64,000 bases of DNA from Lewinellaceae bacterium (GTDB taxonomy: Bacteria > Bacteroidota > Bacteroidia > Chitinophagales > Saprospiraceae): assembly GCA_020636095.1 (NCBI GenBank), contig JACJYN010000012.1, forward strand, positions 101,034-165,033. The letters are read 5' to 3'. Every line of letters begins with the position of its first letter. The first letter of the stretch is position 1. The position numbers and the translations under genes are program-made. The notes under the pieces were generated by a model. That model had not been told where the DNA came from and did not search any database. It was given only the letters and a program-made list of their open reading frames with translations. Of the stretch, positions 1 to 7,969 are shown one piece after another.

Positions 1-246
1 TTGTGTTTCCGTGCGCTCGGACTTGAGCATCTGGATGTTCAATTACCTTTCACAGCTTTTCGCTTTGTTAATTTCCTGTCTTTATCGAGCAATTCTCATC
101 TACCCAGATCTGGGTAGTTTAGGCTACACAGAAATTGGAATTTTCCCACCTTGTATTAACCCCGACCTTTGGCTCAGAAAAGGAGAAAAGAGATCAGCAA
201 TAGGGTGATCGTTTCTCCACCACATTCAAACCAAAACCTGAGCCAC

Positions 247-804
247 ATGAAAAATGTAATTCTTTTTGCTCTGCTTATCGGGATACTCACAGGGATGAGC
301 TCCTGTATCGAAGAAGACCCCTGCATGGACGTTTACTGCGAAAACGGCGGCACCTGCGATGAGGGGCGGTGTGATTGCCCCGAAGGATTCACCGGCGCCT
401 ACTGTGAGACCGAACTATTGCCCAAGTACTTCAGGGCAGAGCGAGTTGTCGTTTCGAGTTATCCCTATTACCGGCCTGGCGGCGGCAACTGGGACCCGGA
501 CGGCCCGGCGGACCTGGTCGCCCGGATCTATTCCAACGACAACCCGCTGACCTCTACCGAAACAGTGGAAGATGCTTTCCTGAATGCCTCCCTGGAATTT
601 CAGCACAAGGTGAGGTTGTATGTGCACGACGAACTCAAGCTTCAGCTGTACGACCGCGACTCCGAGACCCATGGGGAATCGATGGGATATTACACCTTCT
701 ACCTGCGCGACTGGGCGCAGAACAAGCCGCCCTATGTGGAGTTGTACAACCCTAATACCGTTCATAAGATCCGTATGCGGTTGTATGGGAAGTGGGAGTA
801 TTGA
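247..804 (+). CDS. EGF-like domain lipoprotein
   Basis: Predicted outer-surface or periplasmic lipoprotein of 185 residues. I chose the ATG at 247 over an in-frame start at 169 because it begins a typical signal peptide (MKNVILFALLIGILTG) that ends in a lipobox-like MSSC. The Cys-rich segment just after it (CMDVYCENGGTCDEGRCDC, then CPEGFTGAYCE) has the spacing of an EGF-like module, a fold that usually binds proteins or glycans and has no enzyme activity. The remaining 130 or so residues are polar and rich in Tyr, Asp and Arg and look like a beta-rich domain I cannot name. The stop codon is followed within 6 bp by a heptanucleotide tandem repeat. The 246 bp upstream hold nothing I recognise. 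Function unknown; EGF-like call fairly sure. Confidence 0.75.
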   Translation: MKNVILFALLIGILTGMSSCIEEDPCMDVYCENGGTCDEGRCDCPEGFTGAYCETELLPKYFRAERVVVSSYPYYRPGGGNWDPDGPADLVARIYSNDNPLTSTETVEDAFLNASLEFQHKVRLYVHDELKLQLYDRDSETHGESMGYYTFYLRDWAQNKPPYVELYNPNTVHKIRMRLYGKWEY

Positions 805-809
805 GGGGA

Positions 810-900
810 GGAATTTGGAAGTGGGAAGTGGGAAAGCGGAATTCGGAAGTGGGAAGGCGGAATTTGGAAGGCAGAATTCGGAAAGCGGAAAGCGGAATGT
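810..900. repeat. 7-bp tandem repeat, GGAANNN x 13
   Basis: Thirteen consecutive heptamers of the form GGAANNN (ggaattt, ggaagtg, ggaaagc, ggaattc, ggaaggc and similar, one unit starting AGAA) run from just after the stop codon of the lipoprotein gene. The period of 7 is not a multiple of 3, so long open frames across it on either strand are by-products of the repeat. The same heptamer family recurs at 14321-14458. Role unknown. Confidence 0.85.
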
Positions 901-1006
901 CCCGTCCTGAAATAGGTTGACACGGCTGGACGGTTGGATGGAGGATGGGACACACCGGGGCCGAAGTGGCCGTCTGCATTTTTCAATGCAATAAACCTGA
1001 AGCAAC

Positions 1007-2155
1007 ATGAAAAACCCATGTATAAAACTGATCGCTTTATTTATCCTTCTTGGATATTTTCCGGGGCTTTACGGACAGTTGGCCCGGCCTCTTGAAGACT
1101 TGTCGGAAAGCCAGAAAAAGGCCTTTGTGCAGGATTACATTAAGAAGAAGGGCCTGGGCCGGCACGGTGTGCCGGACCTCGTAGTGGTCGATGGCCCTTC
1201 AGAAGTTTATGGGCAGTATCAATCCGGGGAGCAGTCGGTCAAATATTCCCGAAATACCATTGAAATTTACCGTCCGGCCTTTGCAACCCTGGGCGAACTG
1301 GAAGCTACGATCCGGCATGAATTTCAGCACTACTGGATTGACATAGGGCAGGTGCCAAAAGGGTTGGCAGTAGAATGGGCGGCCTTGAAAGGAAAAGTTG
1401 GTGAAGGATTTGACTTTTCAAGAGTCAAGGCAGAACTGCGGGAGGATCTCCTGAAGGGCGTAGTGGACCTTGCTAAGCGATCAGTAGAAGAGTGGTTCAT
1501 ATCCAAAGAAATACTAGAGGAAGCCCAAACCTACGACGACCCAGGCCATGCAACGAAAGGTGCTGAAAAAACCTATCAACACTACAAGAAGGAGCTGGAT
1601 GAATTCTGGGAATCACCGAAGAACCTGATCCAGCCTGGGGAGAACGTGGTCATTTCGCCGGTTGGCAGCGGATCTTTTGCTGATATTGTCATTGCCGGCA
1701 CGTATGAGTGCATCAGTGGGGAGGGGTGTAAGAAGAGCGGGACCTACACCGAAAACCATGAGGGGATAGTCTCTACTCAGACTGTTTCGCCCTTAACGGT
1801 TACTCAGCAAGGCAAAAAGATCATTTTAAGCAGATATACAACCTCCAGATCCAGCAGTTTTGATAATGGCACCCTATTTTGTTCGGAAAGCAGTTACCGA
1901 TCTGAATCCCGGGGAGTAGGTGAATTAACCGGCCAGGAATTTGCGGTTGAATGGACGACTACTTTCAAATCCAGCGGAGGTACCGGGGGAGTTCGGGATG
2001 CTAATGGAAGTGTCTATCACAGAACGGAAGCCCCTCCTATTGACTATACGGATACGCGCACAAGTACCATTCGGATCATCGATGAGCGGCAGTTTGAGAT
2101 AATAAGCTTTACAGATGGGATAAGATACGTGATGAGGATGGAGCGGGTGAGGTGA
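1007..2155 (+). CDS. Secreted protein with HExxH motif
   Basis: A 382-residue exported protein: residues 1-24 form a signal peptide ending GLYGQ. An HExxH zinc-peptidase-like motif (RHEFQHYW, His104-Glu105-His108) lies in a predicted helix after a segment reading TLGELEATI, which fits a minimal gluzincin-type helix. I cannot see a certain third zinc ligand. The C-terminal half (from about residue 210) is Ser/Thr/Gly-rich with alternating hydrophobic residues, likely a beta-sandwich. It has four Cys, including CISGEGC. It stands alone between a repeat block and a promoter-like element for the next gene. The peptidase role is inference from one motif; it may be an inactive scaffold. Confidence 0.6.
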   Translation: MKNPCIKLIALFILLGYFPGLYGQLARPLEDLSESQKKAFVQDYIKKKGLGRHGVPDLVVVDGPSEVYGQYQSGEQSVKYSRNTIEIYRPAFATLGELEATIRHEFQHYWIDIGQVPKGLAVEWAALKGKVGEGFDFSRVKAELREDLLKGVVDLAKRSVEEWFISKEILEEAQTYDDPGHATKGAEKTYQHYKKELDEFWESPKNLIQPGENVVISPVGSGSFADIVIAGTYECISGEGCKKSGTYTENHEGIVSTQTVSPLTVTQQGKKIILSRYTTSRSSSFDNGTLFCSESSYRSESRGVGELTGQEFAVEWTTTFKSSGGTGGVRDANGSVYHRTEAPPIDYTDTRTSTIRIIDERQFEIISFTDGIRYVMRMERVR

Positions 2156-2165
2156 AGAGGTGATA

Positions 2166-2197
2166 TTTGCATAGTGCACACGACTTTAGTAAATTTG
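2166..2197 (+). promoter_or_regulatory. Bacteroidota-type promoter before WD40 gene
   Basis: TTTG at 2166-2169 and TAAATTTG at 2190-2197 match the -33 TTTG / -7 TAnnTTTG consensus of the main Bacteroidota sigma factor, with 20 bp between them. The predicted start of transcription is about 30 bp before the ATG at 2237. It could drive the co-directional WD40 / caspase-STAND genes. Confidence 0.5.
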
Positions 2198-2236
2198 ATA
2201 AGCACCCTGTTTCACGCGTAAATACCTCTATATCAT

Positions 2237-4981
2237 ATGGGACGATCCTTCTTTTTGGCTTTTTGTTGTTTATTACTGGCATTTTCTGCTTCAGGGCAGC
2301 AGAACCGTTACGAATACCTGAAGAAGAAGGGCCTTGGGAATTATAAGCACGAGAACTATGAAGAAGCTATCGAGAATTACCTGGCTGCTTTGCACTGCGA
2401 CGAAGATGAAATCGACCAGAATGAATTGGCCGGATTGATCAAGGAAGCCCAGCGGGCACGGGAGGAGCAGTTGATCACAGCCCGAGACTCGGCGCGCAGG
2501 GCGCAGCATCGGGCGGAGGAGAACGCCCGGATGGCCAGAGAGGCGGAAAAAGAGGCCAACCGGCAGGCGCAAATTGCCCGGGAAGAGCGGGGACGAGCCG
2601 AGCGTAGAACCCGGGAAGTGTTGTCCAACATTCTGGTAAGTATTATGGATACGGTGAAAGACCGCACAACGCAGTTTCGCCTGGCCGAATATGCCGCCCG
2701 GATCGACCCGGAAAACCCAAGGGTCACTCGGAAGTTGATCGATAACTATTATCACAGAGAAGATTATTACCATACCACGCTCTACGGACATCAAGATGGT
2801 GTCCGCAGGGCTCAGTTTTCGCCAGATGGAACCAGGGTGGTTTCGGCAAGCTGGGACAAGACGGCAAAGGTTTGGGATGTCGCCACCGGCCGGGAATTAT
2901 TCACCTTAACCGGGCACGAGGACTATGTCCGGGCAGCTGTATATAGTCCGGATGGCGCCAAAATCGTCACCTCCTCGGGCAATGACTGGGCGTTCAAAGA
3001 TATGTCCATCCGGGTATGGGATGCCAACACAGGAGCGCAATTGTATATCCTCAAAGGGCACACCAAGGCCATTCGCAGTGTCGCATTTGCCAACCACAGC
3101 AACCGGATAGTAACCGCTTCTCACGATAATACGGTAAGGATTTGGGACCTTGACAAAAGAATGGAAGTTGACCCCCCACTGGAGCACCCCAGTTCCGTCA
3201 TTACGGCCGCCTTTTCTCCAGATGAAAAAAAGGTCATCACAGCCGCTGAGGACGGAGTAGTAAGGGTCTGGCACCTGGCAACAAAAAAGAGGCGGGTGAC
3301 GGAGGTGACATTCGGCGTTCCGGCAATTTCTGTCACTTATTCCCACGATGGCGATAAGGTTCTATTCACTTTGTGGGATGGCAGGGTGGCAATATATGAT
3401 TTTAAAACCAGTAAATACACCTATTATACAGGCCATGAAAATGCAGTGATATCCGGCGTTTTTTCAGCCAATGACAGCCTGATCCTTACCGCATCCTACG
3501 ATGGAACAGCCAGATTATGGGATGTTGGGACGCAAGAAGAATTATTTGTCCTCCGGGGGCATACCAACAGTTTGTTTTCGGCCGCCTTTTCCCCGGATGA
3601 GCACAAGATCGTCACTGCATCAATAGATAAAACGGTGAAGATCTGGCATCTGGATAATCCGCCGGCTGTGATGGTGCTTCCCACAGATTCCTTTGCCATT
3701 CATTCTTCAGTTTTTTCTTCTGGAAGAGGCCAGGTCCTCGCCGCATTAGAAAACGGTTCCTTTATGGTTTGGGACGTAAAGAAGCAGTTGGAGGATTTCG
3801 CCAGAGGTCAAACCAAAACGGATATCGGGCCGGAAGATCTTGAAGCCAGGTACAGTTATGAGATCAATACGCTCCACACGAAGATGCGTGTATTTAGCAT
3901 TTTCGACAGGCAGCGCGAAATGGCGGCCACCTCCGGCGGTAATGCATGGAAACATTTCGCCGCCTTTTCCAACGATGGGAAAAAGGCGGTGTCCTCACAA
4001 AAAGACAAAAGCCTGAAACTATTGGATGCCAACTCCCTGGAAGCCATCTCAACCTTGCCTACAACGCATAATAAATTTTTATCATCCGCCTGCTTTTCTC
4101 CAGATGGGGAAAAACTGGTAACAACTTCTCCCGATTCGACGGCGAGGATTTGGGATGTTCAGGGCCATCGGGAACTGTTGCCAGCCTTACAACATGAAAG
4201 TGCCGTTTTATCCGCCGCATTTTCTCCGGATGGAATACTGATCGCAACAGCAACTTTTGGCGGCCGCATCAGGATATGGGATGCCGCCACCCATGAAGCA
4301 TTGTTCGACCTGACAGGCCATAAAGGCGCCGTCAATTCCGTTGTTTTTTCTCACGATGGCAACCGCCTTCTTTCTTCCTCTTTTGACAAAACAGCAAAGG
4401 TATGGAGCCTGGCCGCCAGAGGCGAATTGATCTCATTAACCGGGCATACTGCAGAGGTATTTTCTGCCTTGTACGCTCCCGATAGCTCGAAAATAGCCAC
4501 TGTTTCGTGGGATAGAACGATAAAAGTCTGGGACGCTTTCTCAGGGGTGTTTTTATACGAGATGAAAGGGCATGATGATTATCCCTGGGGGATATCTTTT
4601 CATCCAGCGGAAGGCCTTTTGCTTTCCTTTACCAGTGGGAAAGTTTATTTGTGGTGGATCGATGCCGAATCTATCATCCAGGAGGCAACCAGCCGTCACG
4701 CCATCTCCCATTTAACCCCTGAACAGATTGGGAATTATAACCTTGAAGACAGTTTTGATTACGCAGGGATTACGATAGAACATCTTATAAAAGAAGGTAA
4801 TGAAGAGCAGCTGTTCAATTTTGCGGAATATTTTATGATGAAGGCACGACAAACCGGAAACCGAATACAAAAAGAGGAGTATCGTCAAAAAGCAAAGCAG
4901 CTTTGTCAATTTTTGGTAGGGAATGCTTGGCTACACCCCACTGAATTTTATGAGGAACGGCTTTCCTCAATTGGAAATTAG
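2237..4981 (+). CDS. Secreted WD40 repeat protein (TPR-like N-terminus)
   Basis: A 914-residue protein with a signal peptide (residues 1-20, ending ASGQ), so it should act in the periplasm or outside. Residues 24-80 form a TPR-like helical pair (YLKKKGLGNYKHENYEEAI, then YLAALHCDEDE). A charged coiled coil rich in Ala/Arg/Glu follows to about residue 130. From about residue 180 I count some 14 WD-type repeats by their ends (AKVWD, IRVWD, VRIWD, VRVWH, ARLWD, VKIWH, FMVWD, ARIWD, IRIWD, AKVWS, IKVWD, VYLWW and two degenerate), enough for two seven-bladed propellers. The last 100 residues are helical. The next gene, a caspase-STAND ATPase, begins 46 bp downstream. WD40 propellers are the sensor part of many STAND systems. 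Here the sensor is a separate exported protein. Sensor role inferred. Confidence 0.85.
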   Translation: MGRSFFLAFCCLLLAFSASGQQNRYEYLKKKGLGNYKHENYEEAIENYLAALHCDEDEIDQNELAGLIKEAQRAREEQLITARDSARRAQHRAEENARMAREAEKEANRQAQIAREERGRAERRTREVLSNILVSIMDTVKDRTTQFRLAEYAARIDPENPRVTRKLIDNYYHREDYYHTTLYGHQDGVRRAQFSPDGTRVVSASWDKTAKVWDVATGRELFTLTGHEDYVRAAVYSPDGAKIVTSSGNDWAFKDMSIRVWDANTGAQLYILKGHTKAIRSVAFANHSNRIVTASHDNTVRIWDLDKRMEVDPPLEHPSSVITAAFSPDEKKVITAAEDGVVRVWHLATKKRRVTEVTFGVPAISVTYSHDGDKVLFTLWDGRVAIYDFKTSKYTYYTGHENAVISGVFSANDSLILTASYDGTARLWDVGTQEELFVLRGHTNSLFSAAFSPDEHKIVTASIDKTVKIWHLDNPPAVMVLPTDSFAIHSSVFSSGRGQVLAALENGSFMVWDVKKQLEDFARGQTKTDIGPEDLEARYSYEINTLHTKMRVFSIFDRQREMAATSGGNAWKHFAAFSNDGKKAVSSQKDKSLKLLDANSLEAISTLPTTHNKFLSSACFSPDGEKLVTTSPDSTARIWDVQGHRELLPALQHESAVLSAAFSPDGILIATATFGGRIRIWDAATHEALFDLTGHKGAVNSVVFSHDGNRLLSSSFDKTAKVWSLAARGELISLTGHTAEVFSALYAPDSSKIATVSWDRTIKVWDAFSGVFLYEMKGHDDYPWGISFHPAEGLLLSFTSGKVYLWWIDAESIIQEATSRHAISHLTPEQIGNYNLEDSFDYAGITIEHLIKEGNEEQLFNFAEYFMMKARQTGNRIQKEEYRQKAKQLCQFLVGNAWLHPTEFYEERLSSIGN

Positions 4982-5027
4982 CCCGGCAGTTAGTATTTTC
5001 AAACATCTATCATCAACCAGTACGCCT

Positions 5028-7736
5028 ATGCCCCATACACCAGAAAGCACATCCGCCAATTCGCGCAATCAACTGGGCCGGCGCTTTCGCCGAAGCCATG
5101 CTTTTTTTGTAGCCGTAGAAGCATACGATGAGGTAAACTCACTGGCGACGCCCGTAAAAGATGTGGAATTGCTGGCGGAGGCCCTACGGCATGAGGCACA
5201 TGATTACGAGGTTCATACGCCGCTGGTAAACCCAACGAAGGCCGAGCTGGAGGCTTTTATCCGTGTGCAGTTACCGAAAGAAGTGGAAGAAGGAGACCGG
5301 GTGCTGCTCTACTTTGCCTGTCACGGGATCGCCATCGATGAAGAAGACGTTGCGGCGCCCCGGGGATTCTTGTTGCCCCGGGATGCAGTCCGGGACGATG
5401 AAAATACGTTCCTCTCCATGGACTTTTTAAACCAGCACATTCAGGCGTTGCCCTGCCGGCATTTTCTTCTAATTCTGGACTGCTGCTTTGCCGGTTCCTT
5501 TCAATGGGCCAGTAGCCAGAAGCGTAGTCTGGATTTTCGACGATTGCCCCGGCAGGTCTATCGTCAGCGGTATGAAGTATTTGTAATGGAGCCGGCCTGG
5601 CAGGTGATCACCTCAGCTGCGTATAACCAGCAGGCCCTGGATGTTGTTTCCAATCATGCCCTGGGCCTTCGGGAGAAAGGGCGGAGCGAACATTCCCCAT
5701 TCGCGCAGGCCCTCGTGGAGGCCTTGCAGGAAGGCGCCGGTGACCTGGTGCCCAAAGGAGGAGATGGGTTGATGACCCTTGCGGAGGTGTTCAGTTATTT
5801 ACAGGAGCGGCTCACCCGGCTGCAATCGGCCCATGCGCAAAAGCCTACACTGTTCACCCTACCCCGGCACAAACAAGGAGAATATCTCTTCCTGAACCCC
5901 CAAAAGCGGTTGTATTTGGTAGACTATCAGGATGGCAAAAACCCGTACCGAGGCCTGCAGTCCTATGAACCGGATGACCAGGATGCCTTGTATGGGAGAG
6001 AACATGCCATTCTGGAACTCAGAAGAAAACTAAACTCTGCCAACTTTCTTGTTGTCACCGGAGCATCGGGTTCCGGCAAATCATCCGTGATCAAGGCAGG
6101 ATTGATCCCGAAGCTGGCGGAGAAAGGGTGGGTTTACCAGATCATCCGTCCGGGCCCCGAGCCACTATCTTCACTAGAGCAGGGGCTAAAGGAGTTAGAA
6201 GAGAAAAAAGAGAAGGAGCAAGCCCGGGGCATTCTGTTCATCGACCAGTTTGAAGAAGTGATGACGCAATGCACCCAGCGGGATGCCCGGGAGCGATTCT
6301 ACCAGCGTCTCCTGGAAGTCCTGAAAGCACCGGAAGTTTTCGACAAGGCCATTGTTGCCATCCGGGCGGACTTTGACCCTCTATTTGACCAGTCGCCACT
6401 ACACGAAATATGGAAGGCAGCCCGGTATCCCTTGCCTGCCCTCAATACAAAAGAACTGGAAGAGATCATTGAACAGCCTGTCTATGAGCGTTGCATAAGC
6501 ATAGAGGAGAGCCTGGTGGAGGAGTTGGTGCAATCGGTGGAGAATAAGCCGGGAGGGCTTCCCCTGTTTTCGTTCACCCTAACGGAACTATACAACCGGT
6601 TCGTAAGCCAATGGGCAGGTGGCCAAACTGAACGCAGCCTGGCCTGGAAAGACTATGAAGCCATTGGCAGAGTAGATGGCTCGTTGCGTGCTAAAGCAGA
6701 TGAGCTGTACCTCCAATTAGACGAGGCACACCAGAAAAGCATGCAAAAGATCATGTTGCGCATGGTCTCTCTCGAAGGCGGAGAGCCGGCGGGTCGGCGG
6801 GTATACCAACGCAACCTTCATTACCCAGCGCCAGAGGAAAACCAACGCATAGAAAAAGTATTGCAGCAGCTAGTAGACGCCAAGCTGGTGATTGGTGATA
6901 GCGACGACAAGGGCGTCTTTTACGAGCCCATGCATGATGCGTTGTTACGCGCCTGGGGTAAGCTCTTCGAGTGGGTGGAGGAGATCGGGCGGGACAAATT
7001 ACTTGTCCTCAATAAGCTGCACGACAGCGTATCGGAGCACAGGAAGACGCAAAATAAGAAAGACCTTTGGCACCGGAACCCGCGCCTGCCGACTGTCCGG
7101 GAGGGGCGCCATATCTGGCTGAACTCTGATGAGATGACATTCGTCAACCGGAGCGAGCGCACCAGGATACGAGGAAGGAATATCGGGATCGGGGTTACTG
7201 TGATGATCATTGCGGCCCTATCCGGATTAACGCTGTGGGCGCGTTCCAATCAGTTCAAGGCGGAAGAAGCACAGGCCGGCCAAACCGAAAAAATTATTGA
7301 AAGTGGCATCAACAGAGCAAGCGCCCTGAAAAATGAAGGCAAATACGGAGAAGCGGTGAAAGCCTTGCAAGAGACCAACGAGATATCAGGAGTTTCCTCT
7401 GACACCATAGATCTCCTTATTCAATCCTGGGAGCCAGTTCAGCGAATAATGGACCATGCGGATTCCCTCTGGGCGAATGGGCAACTACCAGAAGCCATTG
7501 CAGCTTATGAAGAAGTCGCAAATATCCTGCCCAATGATCAACGGTTAAAAGAAGTGATTTTCCGCGCTAAAGAGGCTCGTGATGCCAAGTTTGAGGACCT
7601 GAAGTCAAAAGGAATAGGCTTTATGAATTACGGCGAGCCTGGTTTTGCCATCGAACGTTTTGAAGCCGCACTGAAGCTGAAAGAAGATGAGGAAGCCCTG
7701 CGGTATTTGGAGCAGAGTAAAGCCATGTTGAAATAG
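5028..7736 (+). CDS. Caspase-STAND ATPase with TM and TPR tail
   Basis: A 902-residue multidomain protein. Residues 20-270 are a caspase-like (peptidase C14) domain: YFACHG supplies His99 and DCCFAG supplies Cys153. Residues 305-650 are a STAND-type P-loop NTPase that opens with NPYRGLQSYEPDD. It has Walker A GASGSGKS (345-352) and Walker B ILFIDQFEE around Asp406, followed by a winged-helix-like region. One hydrophobic segment (about 720-738, GVTVMIIAALSGLTLWA) crosses the membrane. The last 150 residues are TPR-like and end with a module resembling the N-termini of both neighbouring WD40 proteins. There is no signal peptide, so the caspase should be cytoplasmic and the TPR tail periplasmic. 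I used the ATG at 5028 because the upstream in-frame starts overlap the previous gene. Likely a conflict or cell-death effector activated by nucleotide-dependent oligomerisation. Confidence 0.88.
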   Translation: MPHTPESTSANSRNQLGRRFRRSHAFFVAVEAYDEVNSLATPVKDVELLAEALRHEAHDYEVHTPLVNPTKAELEAFIRVQLPKEVEEGDRVLLYFACHGIAIDEEDVAAPRGFLLPRDAVRDDENTFLSMDFLNQHIQALPCRHFLLILDCCFAGSFQWASSQKRSLDFRRLPRQVYRQRYEVFVMEPAWQVITSAAYNQQALDVVSNHALGLREKGRSEHSPFAQALVEALQEGAGDLVPKGGDGLMTLAEVFSYLQERLTRLQSAHAQKPTLFTLPRHKQGEYLFLNPQKRLYLVDYQDGKNPYRGLQSYEPDDQDALYGREHAILELRRKLNSANFLVVTGASGSGKSSVIKAGLIPKLAEKGWVYQIIRPGPEPLSSLEQGLKELEEKKEKEQARGILFIDQFEEVMTQCTQRDARERFYQRLLEVLKAPEVFDKAIVAIRADFDPLFDQSPLHEIWKAARYPLPALNTKELEEIIEQPVYERCISIEESLVEELVQSVENKPGGLPLFSFTLTELYNRFVSQWAGGQTERSLAWKDYEAIGRVDGSLRAKADELYLQLDEAHQKSMQKIMLRMVSLEGGEPAGRRVYQRNLHYPAPEENQRIEKVLQQLVDAKLVIGDSDDKGVFYEPMHDALLRAWGKLFEWVEEIGRDKLLVLNKLHDSVSEHRKTQNKKDLWHRNPRLPTVREGRHIWLNSDEMTFVNRSERTRIRGRNIGIGVTVMIIAALSGLTLWARSNQFKAEEAQAGQTEKIIESGINRASALKNEGKYGEAVKALQETNEISGVSSDTIDLLIQSWEPVQRIMDHADSLWANGQLPEAIAAYEEVANILPNDQRLKEVIFRAKEARDAKFEDLKSKGIGFMNYGEPGFAIERFEAALKLKEDEEALRYLEQSKAMLK

Positions 7737-7745
7737 TAACCGGCT

Positions 7746-7944
7746 GCTAGTGCGCCGGGAACGAAATTCTTAACCAATTCTTTGGGCTCTTTTACGGCCA
7801 TGCTGCGTTGCTCCTTCCTTCCGTCCGTACGGATGGTCGGTCGTCGCGCCTTGCCTGTCTCCGCCGGCCATAGCCTTTGGCGACGAGCCGGCCGCAAAAC
7901 AGCCTCAAATTATTGACCAACAACTTCGTTCCCGGCGCACTAGC
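7746..7944. repeat. 199-bp element with perfect 20-bp inverted ends
   Basis: Positions 7746-7765 (gctagtgcgccgggaacgaa) are an exact reverse complement of 7925-7944. The interior has no convincing ORF, although open frames span it by chance. The ends read TAGTGC..., like the ends of the IS630-type element at 30323. Each has TA at the boundary, which fits a non-autonomous MITE of the Tc1/IS630 group or a large hairpin. It fills the gap between the caspase-STAND gene and the next WD40 gene. Confidence 0.65.
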
Positions 7945-7969
7945 AATCTTTTAGACTAAAACTAGAAAA

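Noticed and set aside
415..1019. Long minus-strand ORFs over 415-1019
   Set aside because: They are created by the GGAANNN heptamer array (Phe/Pro/Ser-rich translation) and antisense to the lipoprotein gene.
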